Positions 24,801 to 33,158 of a DNA stretch of 39,145 nt are shown piece after piece. A program made the position numbers and the translations under genes. Under the pieces are notes generated by a model, which did not search any database, was not told the origin of the DNA, and saw nothing but the letters and a program-made list of their open reading frames with translations. Position 1 is the stretch's first letter. Each line of letters opens with the position of its first letter. The stretch comes from JANXSF01 sp043755435 (GTDB lineage Bacteria; Acidobacteriota; Terriglobia; Bryobacterales; Bryobacteraceae), in the NCBI GenBank assembly GCA_043755435.1, contig JAYUSZ010000094.1, positions 1 through 39,145 of the forward strand. The letters are read 5' to 3'.

Positions 24801-25305
24801 TTTTGGACCAGGGAAGGCAATTGGTAATAGCGCATCCGGTCTTGCGGGGAAGCTTATTGGAGGTTGGCAAATCAATGGGATTTCCACTTTTATTGGAGGT
24901 ACTCCCCTTACTTTATCCGCGCCAATTCCAGGCGGAGGGAATCGTCCAAACTCCACCGGCATAAGTGCTGAAATTACTGCTTCGCGAAGTCGAGGCGCGC
25001 AGATCGATAGGTGGTTTGACATTTCCCAATTCACATTGCCTGCCTCGTTCACCAACGGCAATGTGGGTCGCACGCTCCCAGATGTGCGTGGGCCTGGCCA
25101 AGTGAATACAGATCTTTCGTTGATTAAGAACACCAAGATTCGGGAGAAAGTCACGCTCCAATTCCGTGCGGAATATTTCAATGTGTTCAACCGCGCGAAT
25201 CTCGATTTACCGAATACTGCATTTGGCAGTGGACAGTTTGGCCGCATTACTGGAACCGTGGGGCTGCCGCGGGTTGGACAACTGGCTTTGAAATTGAACT
25301 TCTGA
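21889..25305 (+). CDS. Oar-like TonB-dependent receptor with carboxypeptidase-regulatory domain
   Basis: The 1138-residue outer-membrane protein starts with signal peptide MYSLRVATMLLVSTAAVFAQ. Residues about 22-115 are a carboxypeptidase-regulatory-like beta-sandwich (GRVSDSQQAVLVGAAV; GLYSIRGLPPGDYQVNV). The plug follows, with NIPLNGRSSFRLVQLTPG and a Ser/Gly-rich FAGGVLNVSTRSGTNSFHG region, then a long 22-strand-type barrel ending in LALKLNF with the terminal aromatic residue needed for barrel assembly. This is the OmpA-related/Oar receptor group that is greatly expanded in Acidobacteria and is thought to import oligosaccharides or other large nutrients with TonB energy. GTG 21880 is an alternative start, but ATG 21889 gives the cleaner signal peptide. 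Ligand unknown. Confidence 0.93.
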   Translation: MYSLRVATMLLVSTAAVFAQTAQMTGRVSDSQQAVLVGAAVIATNVSTQVIRRTVTNEQGLYSIRGLPPGDYQVNVSQAGFRSEKRSNLRLIVDQTATLDFELQVGGVAESIEVSAQAALLDSQTSSLGQLIDNSKIQNIPLNGRSSFRLVQLTPGILTTRAAGGQFGDIPVNTTWDSNFSINGGRAQSNEIQIDGVPATAGFFNQITTIPSIEATQEFKVQSNNLSAEWGRFAGGVLNVSTRSGTNSFHGSLYEYMRNSALDANEFFNKGAGREIPPFRMNQFGGALGCPIVRNRTFFFGDYQGTRYRRGDVFRSSLPTPLERTGDFSQTLGPTGQLATIFDPLTSSTARLPLASNKIPSSRMNPIAVKMIAFYPQPNAQGDLFTNFNNFVSNAGRSVDSNQLSTKVDHNFSEKWRTFGRFARNKTALTQPDYFNNVATSGNGAVGTTPFTQHTAALDNTVVLNPTTMLSIRYGFARWYQLRQTRSYGFDQRELGIPSSLVSQFQIPVFPAVSVEQYAALGGQSFLNNGNDTHSLLASITKTLGRHNLKWGGDLRLRRINYFNLGAGGGAYTFNRVFTRGPNPNLFTNTGNGLASLLLGLPASGNIPTTVGVAMQNYYLGFYFQDDIRLTSRLTINIGLRYEAETPYTERYNQINAFNVDLASPIRNSSFPNLKGGLEFAGKGLGRRVYQWDKLNFAPRVGFAYSLNQKTVLRWGAGLFYSPLDISNNAVGFSPSDGYSATTPLLASLDNGVTPFRTLANPYPDGLVTPSRNSLGASTLLGQAPSVWDSFPITGENYQWNFNIQRELPWGMLTDISYAGSRGIHLGFRNREINALNPQYLSLGAGLNTLVDNPFFGSIPAGALSQSRVARRQLLLPYPQFTGVNIINMTMANSIYHSLQMKMERRFSRGISVLASFTSGKLITDAPSQVSPIGPGSLGTVQNWYDLRSERGLSDMDVARSLTVSFVAELPFGPGKAIGNSASGLAGKLIGGWQINGISTFIGGTPLTLSAPIPGGGNRPNSTGISAEITASRSRGAQIDRWFDISQFTLPASFTNGNVGRTLPDVRGPGQVNTDLSLIKNTKIREKVTLQFRAEYFNVFNRANLDLPNTAFGSGQFGRITGTVGLPRVGQLALKLNF

Positions 25306-25339
25306 CCTGCGAACATTCCATGGTTAAATTTTAGGTGTG

Positions 25340-26548
25340 ATGATTTCCAGAAGGTCTCTTTTGTTAGCCATTGGCGTTGCTGCGCCTTTGACGCGTGGAG
25401 CTATGCCGACGGTTCGTACAATTACTCGAGAGCCTAAGTTTCATTGGTTTGGATATTACGATAAGCTGCAGTTCGATCCCACTTCACGCTATGTGCTCAG
25501 CAATCAAGTGGACTTCGAGCATCGTTCGCCGCGTCCGGACGACACCATTCAGATTGGCATGGTGGATACCGAAGATGGTGACCGTTGGATTGAACTAGGT
25601 GAGACGAAGGCGTGGAATTGGCAACAAGGTTGTATGCTGCAATGGGTTCCCGGGTCTAAAGACGAAATTCTGTGGAATGCGCGAGAACAGGGCCAGTTTG
25701 TATCGCACATTCTGAATATTCGTACACACAAGCGGCGAACAATAGCTTCCCCAGTGTACGCACTGAGTGCCGATGGGAAGTGGGGAATTACTTGCGATTT
25801 TCGACGGCTGAATGATTGCCGTCCAGGCTATGGGTATGCCGGAATTCCTGATCCAAATAAGGATAAGCTGATCCCCGACGACGTTGGAGTTTGGAAGGTT
25901 GATTTGAAATCCGGGAAACGGACCTTGTTGGTTTCCATCGCTGATGCGGCTGGCATACCCTATCCGCCTGGATATTCCAAGAACGCAAAGCACTGGTTTA
26001 ACCACCTGCTAATTTCACCGGATGGTAACCGATTCATTTTTCTGCATCGGTGGAGAGGGGACAAAGAAGGCGGCGGTTTTTCTACACGCATGTTCACGGC
26101 AGGGGCTGATGGAAAGGATCTGCACGTGCTGGACCCCAATGGAAAAACTTCGCATTTCATTTGGCGAGATGCGCGCAGTGTGTTGGCCTGGGCTTGGCAT
26201 CCTTCCAACGGAGAGAAATTTTATCTGTTTCATGACCGCACTTCCAATGTAGAAGTAGTTGCGCCGGAACTGATGACCGTGAATGGACACTGCACCTATT
26301 TACCAGGCAACCGGTGGATTCTGAATGATACTTACCCTGACAAGGACAGGCTTCAGCATGTTTATGTATATGACACGCAAGAGAACAAGCGCGTGCCGCT
26401 GGGGGATTTTCTTTCCCCTAAAGAGTATGCCGGTGAATGGCGCTGCGACACGCATCCGCGGTTTAGTCCAGATGGTAAGAAAGTGGTCATTGATTCGCCC
26501 CACACTGGTGGGCGGCAGATGCACTTAATCGATTTGAAAACACTTTAA
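25340..26548 (+). CDS. Exported TolB/oligogalacturonate-lyase-like beta-propeller protein
   Basis: The 402-residue product begins with a short twin-arginine-like leader, MISRRSLLLAIGVAAPLTRG. The rest is a run of propeller blades with WD/TolB-type turns: SADGKWGIT, SPDGNRFIFLHRW, and HPRFSPDGKKVVIDSP near the end. The segments FHWFGYYDKLQFDPTSRYVL and HTGGRQMHLIDL recall a family of secreted six- or seven-bladed propellers related to oligogalacturonate lyase. I cannot assign catalysis: no lyase His cluster can be confirmed by eye. GTG 25337 is in frame one codon earlier; I use the ATG. It follows the TonB receptor by 34 bases and may be cotranscribed with it. The stop overlaps the convergent RDD gene by TTAA. 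Confidence 0.75.
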   Translation: MISRRSLLLAIGVAAPLTRGAMPTVRTITREPKFHWFGYYDKLQFDPTSRYVLSNQVDFEHRSPRPDDTIQIGMVDTEDGDRWIELGETKAWNWQQGCMLQWVPGSKDEILWNAREQGQFVSHILNIRTHKRRTIASPVYALSADGKWGITCDFRRLNDCRPGYGYAGIPDPNKDKLIPDDVGVWKVDLKSGKRTLLVSIADAAGIPYPPGYSKNAKHWFNHLLISPDGNRFIFLHRWRGDKEGGGFSTRMFTAGADGKDLHVLDPNGKTSHFIWRDARSVLAWAWHPSNGEKFYLFHDRTSNVEVVAPELMTVNGHCTYLPGNRWILNDTYPDKDRLQHVYVYDTQENKRVPLGDFLSPKEYAGEWRCDTHPRFSPDGKKVVIDSPHTGGRQMHLIDLKTL

Positions 26549-27309
26549 GTTCGACGAAACAAAATTTCGGCCACGTTCCGAACATACTGTTCATCAGCTA
26601 ACTGCTCTACAGCTTCTGCGGGAAACGGTACCTGGGTCTTAAAATATCCTGCAAGCTCTGCGAATAATTCCAGGCGAGCTTGGGATTCCAGCGCGTCGCG
26701 TCTCAGTAAAGCTTCTAGCGTTAGCGAAGCAAGGCCAGGCGAAATTTTCTGTCTTAGCCGCGCCGCCAAATGGGCATGCTCGGCTAGCGAATTGAACTTG
26801 GCGCCAAACAAGTCTTCAAGTTTAGGCTGCTTATGATCTAACACTCGAACCACTACAGTGCCGGCAGCGATGTCGCCCAGCCTTTGACCATAGCGATGGA
26901 AAATGGAAACCAATCCACCTACTAAATAGAAGAGCGGCAACATATCAGCGGGCCGCATCAGGTTTCGGATAATCAGTTGGCTTGCATCCAAACGAAGGCC
27001 CTGCGAATCGACCACGCGAAGTTTCAAGATTCGCTTCCCGGGGGTTTGGCCGCGCCAGGCAATTTCCGACACCATGGAATAGAGTAAGTTGACTAGAAAA
27101 TATACAAGCGTGGTAATGGCGGCGTAGTAATCGATCGCGATGGTTGCCAATGGCGCCAGGAATTGCATGATCATGGCGGAGATGCCACCGGAAATCAGAA
27201 GATCCAGACAACACGCCAGCATGCGGATAATGGGGCTGGCCAGAGGTAATCGAAAGGTGACGCCTTCTGGAGTTTGAATATTGAGTACATTGCCTTCAGA
27301 TCCTCTCAT
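26545..27309 (-). CDS. RDD-family membrane protein
   Basis: The 254-residue protein is the last gene of the MoxR operon. The RDD domain spans about residues 20-160, with the Arg/Asp signature in PIIRMLACCLDLLISGG, AWRGQTPGKRILKLRVVD and RNLMRPADMLPLFYLVG, and has about four membrane helices. A cytoplasmic alpha-helical tail of some 90 residues (AEHAHLAARLRQKI to the end) follows, charged and without a known domain. RDD proteins are mostly unassigned; some work in ion exchange. The open frame begins at 27447, but ATG 27309 overlaps the SpoIIM stop as ATGA and matches the family's start, so translation is coupled. SpoIIM-RDD pairing is a standard feature of this module. Confidence 0.87.
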   Translation of the reverse strand: MRGSEGNVLNIQTPEGVTFRLPLASPIIRMLACCLDLLISGGISAMIMQFLAPLATIAIDYYAAITTLVYFLVNLLYSMVSEIAWRGQTPGKRILKLRVVDSQGLRLDASQLIIRNLMRPADMLPLFYLVGGLVSIFHRYGQRLGDIAAGTVVVRVLDHKQPKLEDLFGAKFNSLAEHAHLAARLRQKISPGLASLTLEALLRRDALESQARLELFAELAGYFKTQVPFPAEAVEQLADEQYVRNVAEILFRRT

Positions 27310-28298
27310 GTGCCGCTCTGCCGCCCTGCGAATTGTAAGTACAGTGTAAGTACAAACAACTCCAAAGATCCAAAAGTGATTTTGACTGAGTAAGGGAGCA
27401 CTGGCGAGTGATATTGAGAAAAGAAGGCTTCCACAATCCCCGCCCAAACCAGCAACAGGGCTGCGCCGCCGATGATTGTAACTACATCGGGTGCTACAGC
27501 ACGCATCCTCTCCCGCAAGTTTTCACGGCTTCCCCAACCAATCAGCGCATGGGCAATGACCAAGCCTGCTTGGCCGCCGAGCAATATGGCTGGGATTTCT
27601 GTAGCCCCGTGCGGCAGAAGCCAACCTAAGAGGAAAGTGGTGTAACCGGCCGTGATGTAATCAAATGCAACGGCCCCTAAAATCACTCCGTTATAGAACA
27701 ACACAATGATAGTACCAATGCCGTAACTCATTCCCAACGCCATGGCTGTGATGCTCACCCTAATATTGTTCTGCATCAACTGGGCAGCGAACGATCCTTT
27801 CTTGCCTGTTAGATCTTTGCCTCGGCCTTTCTCTTCTTCGGCGACGCGTTGTGCTGGGCTGCCAGAAAGATGGGAGAACGGCATGATCACCGATTTAGCT
27901 TCTTTGTCAATGGAAAGAGCCAGTGCTCCAAATGCACATCCTGCAATGGTAAGAAGCAATGCAAGTTGAAAAGCCACAGCTCGACGTCGAAACGTTACAG
28001 GGAACGTTACTGCCAGCCAATGCCATGGCCGGAAGCGCCCGCGGCTCGCGGATTCCTGCATTTCCCCATAGGCCCGGCTGACCAGCGTTTCCAGATAGAC
28101 ACGCAATTCCGAATCTGCGTAGAACGATTCCAGCCGCACTAGGTCTGAACAGGCTCGTTGGTATAGCGAATGGAATCGGGTGAGATCGGACACTGGTAAC
28201 TGTTGGTGTGGATTGTTCTCAAGGCTGGTTAGCATCTGCTCCAGTGCCTGCCAATGCGGGCGTCCCGATTGTGCGAAGCGAGCCAGATCCAAAATCAT
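27306..28298 (-). CDS. SpoIIM (stage II sporulation protein M/DUF95) family membrane protein
   Basis: The 330-residue protein has a cytoplasmic N-terminal part of about 100 residues and then five or six membrane helices. The SpoIIM core is seen in NNIRVSITAMALGMSYG, GVILGAVAFDYITAGY and WLLPHGATEIPAILLGGQAG, the last being the family's best conserved stretch (L-x-P-H-G-x-x-E). In Bacillus the named relative helps dissolve septal peptidoglycan during engulfment. In non-sporulating bacteria this group occurs with RDD, DUF58 and MoxR, with no proven activity. Start and stop codons overlap both neighbours (ATGA at 28295-28298 and at 27306-27309). Confidence 0.9.
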   Translation of the reverse strand: MILDLARFAQSGRPHWQALEQMLTSLENNPHQQLPVSDLTRFHSLYQRACSDLVRLESFYADSELRVYLETLVSRAYGEMQESASRGRFRPWHWLAVTFPVTFRRRAVAFQLALLLTIAGCAFGALALSIDKEAKSVIMPFSHLSGSPAQRVAEEEKGRGKDLTGKKGSFAAQLMQNNIRVSITAMALGMSYGIGTIIVLFYNGVILGAVAFDYITAGYTTFLLGWLLPHGATEIPAILLGGQAGLVIAHALIGWGSRENLRERMRAVAPDVVTIIGGAALLLVWAGIVEAFFSQYHSPVLPYSVKITFGSLELFVLTLYLQFAGRQSGT

Positions 28299-29602
28299 AA
28301 CAACTGCCTCTGTTTAGTGTTGCCGTAGAGTCTTACCAGCTGTTCCACTGCCGCACCCGGTTCCAGCAACGCCAAATGAACACCTTGATGCCGCAATTCA
28401 ATCTGCGTCTTTTCCAGAGCGCGCCACGCTGTGTGGCTTGCTAGCCGTTCGTAGATATCGTCGATGGTTGCCGCATCGTCATGGGAAAACAGTGGGCTGA
28501 GTGAGGCTGGGCGCAACACTCCTGCCAGAATCAAGTGTTGCTTGCCAAGAATTCGTATGGCTCGCTGGAACGATTCAGCGATTACAGGATCGTCCAACTG
28601 CGTTAGAAAAATCAGCATTGCTCGGCGTCGCAAATTGAGCCGCAGGAAAGTTGCGATCTCCTCAAAATCAGGTGAAACCAAATTGGGATGAACTTGATAA
28701 ATGCCATCGCGGCAAGCTGCGTAGTGGGCTTTGCCATTGCGTGCGCGGACGAAACTGTGGATCTTATCGCTGAAGGCAGCCAGGCCGAACAGATCGCCGT
28801 TGGACTCTGCGGCCGCGCCCAGCAAAAGGCCCGCAGTGATGTAGTGTTCCAGAATTTGTTCGCCATCAATGGGTCGCTGGGATAGTCGAGAGGAATCCAG
28901 AATCAGATAAATTTCCTGAGTTCGTTCCACTTGGTAAATTTTCGTGATGGGCTTAGCTCGGCGCGCGGTAGCCTTCCAGTGAATTTGATCGTAAGAATCA
29001 CCGGGTGCATATTCGCGCAATTTTTCAAACTCGCGGCCTTGACCGACTTGCCGTTGCGCATGTACGCCAGCTAGGCCTTTTCGCAATGCAAGCAACCCTT
29101 CGGGCGTGCGCAAGTTTGGGTAAACCAGCAGTTCAAGCGAAAGCGGTTTTTCCTGGCGAATGTCCCAGAACCCTAATGGGGAAGGGGTTTCAAGATAGCA
29201 GCGATCCAGAACATAGCGCCCTCGGCGGTGTGGTGTAAGTATCCATTCCACTGCATAGGAACCTGCTGCTGCTGGCAATTGGAACCTCTGCTCCTCCTTC
29301 ACTTCAAAGGATTCTGGAAAGTTGAAGGCCACTCGCAACTGTTTCGCTTTGCCGGATTGATTGGCGAAAAGCACACGAATGGTCGCTTGCCGTCCTTTGT
29401 AGGTACGGATTGGTTCGGTGCTCAATGGAGAAATACCAACCAGTGCGACACGTCCTAACATCCCGTCCAAAATTGCTATGGCTATGCAGAAGAATGCGGC
29501 AATCCATCCGGCTATTGCAAAGCCAGGGAGCAAGGCACCAACCACTGCAGCAGGAAATGCTATCAGGAGAACAAGCCACAATAATCTGGAAGAAGGCACC
29601 AT
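28295..29602 (-). CDS. DUF58 domain protein (vWA-like, MoxR partner)
   Basis: The 435-residue protein has two N-terminal membrane helices (about 7-45), a beta-rich middle and the DUF58 signature in GQGREFEKLREYAPGDSYD, then IHWKATARR. After it comes a vWA-like fold starting with IYLILDSSRL, where the MIDAS DxSxS is changed to DSSRL, as is usual in DUF58. By family knowledge DUF58 proteins act with MoxR ATPases, perhaps as the substrate-binding arm of a chaperone for metal insertion or complex assembly at the membrane. It begins four bases after the MoxR stop and overlaps the SpoIIM start by ATGA. Confidence 0.92.
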   Translation of the reverse strand: MVPSSRLLWLVLLIAFPAAVVGALLPGFAIAGWIAAFFCIAIAILDGMLGRVALVGISPLSTEPIRTYKGRQATIRVLFANQSGKAKQLRVAFNFPESFEVKEEQRFQLPAAAGSYAVEWILTPHRRGRYVLDRCYLETPSPLGFWDIRQEKPLSLELLVYPNLRTPEGLLALRKGLAGVHAQRQVGQGREFEKLREYAPGDSYDQIHWKATARRAKPITKIYQVERTQEIYLILDSSRLSQRPIDGEQILEHYITAGLLLGAAAESNGDLFGLAAFSDKIHSFVRARNGKAHYAACRDGIYQVHPNLVSPDFEEIATFLRLNLRRRAMLIFLTQLDDPVIAESFQRAIRILGKQHLILAGVLRPASLSPLFSHDDAATIDDIYERLASHTAWRALEKTQIELRHQGVHLALLEPGAAVEQLVRLYGNTKQRQLL

Positions 29603-29606
29603 ATGT

Positions 29607-30572
29607 TTACAGGGGAACGGAGACGCTCTCCATCAAGCGGATGACAATTTCATTTGCTGTGATACCTTCAATTTCATACTCTGGCCGCACAATGAAGCGA
29701 TGCGTCAAAACACCTGGGGCCATGGCTTTCACGTCATCGGGCGTAACGAAATCGCGAAGGGCCAGTGCGGCGTGAGCGCGGCTGGCGGAAAGAAGAGCCT
29801 GCGTTGCCCTGGGTCCAGCACCAACCAATAGACCTTCTTCTGTACGTGAACGGCGCACCAAGTCCACCACGTAGTTCACCAGCTCAGGGCGCATTTCCAC
29901 ATCCTGCAACGCTGCTCGGGCAGTGCTTAGTTGACCGGGACCCAACACCGGCTTCACATCGCCCCGGGCCAGAACTTGTTCCGGAGATTCGGACGCCAGC
30001 ATTCGATTTGCTAATTCCATTTCCGCATCGCGCCCAGGAAAGCCAATGTTGATTTTCAACAGGAAGCGGTCTTTTTGCGCCTCAGGCAATGGGTAGGTCC
30101 CTTCGTATTCAATTGGGTTCTGTGTGGCGAATACGGTGAAGTCTGGAGACAGCTTATGTGTTACTCGATCTATGGTGACTGACCGTTCTTGCATGGCTTC
30201 AAGCAAAGCTGATTGCGTTTTCGCCGGTGCGCGATTGATTTCATCGGCCAATAGAAAACTGGTGAACACCGGTCCTTCAATCAATTTGAATTCGCGCCTT
30301 TCCATATCAAAAACGTTTGTGCCGGTGATGTCCGACGGCATCAGGTCGGGTGTGAATTGAATACGCGCAAAATCACAACCCAAAACGCGGGCCAGCGTTC
30401 TGGCAAGGAGTGTTTTCGCAACACCCGGTACGCCCTCTAGCAATCCATGTTGATTGGTGAGCACTACTACCAGAGCCTGATCCAGAGGACCGTCCTGCCC
30501 GATGATGACGCGCCGCACTTCGTCGCGTGCCTGGTTCAGGAGCTGATGCAATTGTTCAAGTCGTTGTGTCAT
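29607..30572 (-). CDS. MoxR-family AAA+ ATPase
   Basis: The 321-residue cytoplasmic ATPase belongs to the MoxR proper group. Walker A is GVPGVAKT (47-54), Walker B is FLLADEINRAP with Asp110/Glu111, sensor 1 follows in VFATQNPIEYEGTYPL, and the C-terminal lid has GAGPRATQALLSASRAHA, with sensor-2 Arg. MoxR ATPases work as chaperones, with vWA or DUF58 partners, in the maturation of dehydrogenases or cell-envelope complexes. Length and motifs are complete and normal. The ATG overlaps the DUF4350 stop as ATGA, so synthesis is coupled to it. Confidence 0.95.
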   Translation of the reverse strand: MTQRLEQLHQLLNQARDEVRRVIIGQDGPLDQALVVVLTNQHGLLEGVPGVAKTLLARTLARVLGCDFARIQFTPDLMPSDITGTNVFDMERREFKLIEGPVFTSFLLADEINRAPAKTQSALLEAMQERSVTIDRVTHKLSPDFTVFATQNPIEYEGTYPLPEAQKDRFLLKINIGFPGRDAEMELANRMLASESPEQVLARGDVKPVLGPGQLSTARAALQDVEMRPELVNYVVDLVRRSRTEEGLLVGAGPRATQALLSASRAHAALALRDFVTPDDVKAMAPGVLTHRFIVRPEYEIEGITANEIVIRLMESVSVPL

Positions 30573-31630
30573 GATTTTTCCTGCAATATTTTCGCGATGT
30601 TGCGGTAGGCATCTACTGGGCTGCCAGAGGCTTCAACTGCCGCCAGTTCCATGCGAGCTACTCTAGCCGACTGGTATGCCGGCATTACTGTCTTTGATTT
30701 CTTCCACTCTTCAAGGCAAGTGGCGATTAGTTGCTTTTCAGAAATGGAGCGCCGCAGTAAGTTAGTAAGTCCAGCCACGGAACCCCGCCCGGTTAGTACG
30801 GCCACTGCGGAAGGCCGATGGGGCAGTAGGGAACTTGATCCGCGCCAAATGAATAGCACTCCCCATCCCAAAAGGACACCTAATGCAGCGGTCAGCTGAT
30901 ACCGGCGTAGCAAGCCCATCAGGCTGCCGCTTTCTTCAATGCCGAGCGACTCTTCGTCGAAAATGATTGTGCGTGGCGTCCCGAGCATGGCGGCTAGCAA
31001 AACTGCATCGCGCGATGAGCGCAAGCCTTCGTTGGATAGTAAATAGGGCCGAGTTGTAAGTACCACTGATCCTTTGCCATAAGTTCTTTCGGCAACCAGG
31101 CAACCCTGTTCGCCATCGAGCAAGCAAGACCAAATTGGATCGTCAATCCGCAGTGCCAACTCAGAATCTCTTGTTGCTGCTTCTAACGCTTGTCCTGCTT
31201 TGGCGGTTCTTCCAAGCAGATAGATTTGGAGACGAGCTTCAATGGCCCGCATACCTTTGGAAGCTTTTTCCTCGAGCATGGAACCATGGAGTGCAACCAC
31301 CAAGCGAGCTCCTGCCAGCGCCATGTTTTCCCATGCTTCTGGTTTGTCTCCGCTGAGGCTCCATGCGGTGGACGTCATACCTAGCCGCAGGATCAGAGCA
31401 TTTGAGGCCTGTTCTTCACGCAACGGTTTGTAGGATCGGGACACTTCATATTCCCCGGTTTCAGCAAGAGCATCGTGCAGTGCTTTTGCTCCAAGCGGAT
31501 CGCTGCGAAGTGATGAGTAAAGTGGATAGGAGTTTCCTGCAGCGCTGGTGAGTGACTGCATTTGAACGAATAGGTACACGAACGCTGCTATGCCAAACAG
31601 CAGGCCGCCAACAATGATTTTGTTACGCAT
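30569..31630 (-). CDS. DUF4350 domain membrane protein
   Basis: The 353-residue product begins with a membrane helix (IIVGGLLFGIAAFVYLFVQM). The DUF4350 domain follows: YPLYSSLRSDPLGAKALHDA is the usual opening, predicting a GATase/flavodoxin-like periplasmic or cytosolic fold, and RTYGKGSVVLTTRPYLLSN is the conserved later strand. A second helix at about 250-270 (LTAALGVLLGWGVLFIW) is followed by a basic cytoplasmic tail. Function unknown; the domain typically travels with MoxR, DUF58 and DUF4129. The frame is open back to 31801, but the ATG at 31630 overlaps the previous stop by eight bases and starts before the helix, as expected of this family. Confidence 0.82.
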   Translation of the reverse strand: MRNKIIVGGLLFGIAAFVYLFVQMQSLTSAAGNSYPLYSSLRSDPLGAKALHDALAETGEYEVSRSYKPLREEQASNALILRLGMTSTAWSLSGDKPEAWENMALAGARLVVALHGSMLEEKASKGMRAIEARLQIYLLGRTAKAGQALEAATRDSELALRIDDPIWSCLLDGEQGCLVAERTYGKGSVVLTTRPYLLSNEGLRSSRDAVLLAAMLGTPRTIIFDEESLGIEESGSLMGLLRRYQLTAALGVLLGWGVLFIWRGSSSLLPHRPSAVAVLTGRGSVAGLTNLLRRSISEKQLIATCLEEWKKSKTVMPAYQSARVARMELAAVEASGSPVDAYRNIAKILQEKS

Positions 31631-33158
31631 TTGCACTCCGCCGAAGGTCTTCAATCTGGCATCGCAAAAGTTGATAAGTTTCGCTACCAACGCGGTGCGT
31701 CCCATACCAACCCTGTTCAAACAGCAGCAGGTAATGTCCAAACAGTTGTGGCACCTGCGGAGATTGCCGGCCACGCCGCTCCAATTCACGCAAATATTCA
31801 AGGCCGGATTTCCACTTCTTGATGGAGACTAAATTCCGGTGCATTAAGTGATTCAGTCCGGCAAGATACAAAGCGCGCGTGGCCAACCGGAATTCTCCTT
31901 TGTCCGCCTCAGCGGCAGCGAGGGCCAGCCATTCGTCTTCAGGAAGTTGATCGGCTGTAATGGTCTCATCTTTCAAATCGACATGCGCCGCAGTCATGGC
32001 GGTGGCGGTTGCAACTAGGGGTGACCGAATCTGCGAACGCTGCCAATAGAATATTGCCCCAAGCGCAACAAGAAGCACTGCCGCAGCTATGTAGAGCATT
32101 GTTTCAAGAGTGCTGCTGTCGGCACCTCCCGTTGGCGGAGGCAGCGACTTGTCCTTATCCTTTTCGAACAATTTCTTGAGCAGCGCACTCAACCAATCTG
32201 TGGCCTTGGTCCACATTCGATTCAAGCTTGCTAGCCATGCAGGTGTGTCTCCTTCTTTGGGTGCACGCCACAGAAATTCATCGCGCTCCAACACCTTACC
32301 AATAGCCTTGTCTATTTTGTTGGCCGCAGGTGGAGGCTGCGGTTGAGCGTCAATTGCAGTGACGGTCAGCATCAGAATTAAACCAATGGCTGCTACTCGG
32401 CGGAAGTCAATCCGCAAGTCCTCGGCGGTTGTGGCGGTCTGACTATGGAAACAACGGATGGTGTAATAAGCATCCAGCAAGGGATCGAAAACAAGATAAA
32501 CAATTAGGCAAACAGCAACCATGAGCACAGGACTTGCAATGCCGGGTCCCATGCGAGCCAGTTCACTTTCCACACCTAGAAAGGTTTTCGCTAACTGTGG
32601 AAGGGTTAGAAGTAAGAAACCACAATTCAAGAAAGTAAGTAGAGAAGCAAGGCTTGCAACGCCGAGTGCGATGTAGTTCTGCTTGGCACTATGGAGGGAT
32701 AGCCTCCAAGAATGGCCGATAGGATTTGACGCTTCACCAGCGGAGAACAATTGCAGGTTTTTGAAAAACCCCAGCACTTGCGGATACGGTAACGTGGCCA
32801 CCATTGCGATTGGAAGCAGAATCAATGACAGGGGCTGAACTGCGGTAGTTACAAGGATCATGCGAAAAATGCGGGTACGAGTCCAGGGCTTGACTTCGCC
32901 TGTTAGTGAGTCATACAAACTATTCGAGAATACGGCTTGCCACACATTTTTCCATAGAAACAGCAACGTCAACACTAACGAATACTCTGCCAGATGATCG
33001 TTGGAACGTGAGTCATATGCCATGTCCGCGAAGAAGAACAACAGCGCGCACACCAAGGGCAAAGCACCGACTGCGTAGATGGAAATGCCTTGCAATGCTT
33101 TGTGGCGCAATAGTTCAAGGGCCCGTTCCAGCAGTTCAATCCCTGAACGTTGATTCAC
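31623..33158 (-). CDS. Multi-span membrane protein with DUF4129-like C-terminal region
   Basis: The 511-residue protein has two parts. Residues 1-250 are a multi-helix membrane domain of a type I do not recognise, with helices near 28-46, 58-75, 100-125, 162-190 and 208-225. Residues 257-271 (AIGLILMLTVTAIDAQ) look exactly like an internal signal peptide, after which come a soluble stretch (KAIGKVLERDEFLW), one helix at about 354-372 and a C-terminal helical region (EADKGEFRLATRALYLAGL, HYLLLFEQGWYG) of the DUF4129 type. It may thus be a fusion of two genes that are separate elsewhere. GTG 33158 has AGGGGG five bases upstream and overlaps the preceding stop as GTGA; the longer frame lacks support. 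Confidence 0.72.
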   Translation of the reverse strand: MNQRSGIELLERALELLRHKALQGISIYAVGALPLVCALLFFFADMAYDSRSNDHLAEYSLVLTLLFLWKNVWQAVFSNSLYDSLTGEVKPWTRTRIFRMILVTTAVQPLSLILLPIAMVATLPYPQVLGFFKNLQLFSAGEASNPIGHSWRLSLHSAKQNYIALGVASLASLLTFLNCGFLLLTLPQLAKTFLGVESELARMGPGIASPVLMVAVCLIVYLVFDPLLDAYYTIRCFHSQTATTAEDLRIDFRRVAAIGLILMLTVTAIDAQPQPPPAANKIDKAIGKVLERDEFLWRAPKEGDTPAWLASLNRMWTKATDWLSALLKKLFEKDKDKSLPPPTGGADSSTLETMLYIAAAVLLVALGAIFYWQRSQIRSPLVATATAMTAAHVDLKDETITADQLPEDEWLALAAAEADKGEFRLATRALYLAGLNHLMHRNLVSIKKWKSGLEYLRELERRGRQSPQVPQLFGHYLLLFEQGWYGTHRVGSETYQLLRCQIEDLRRSANA

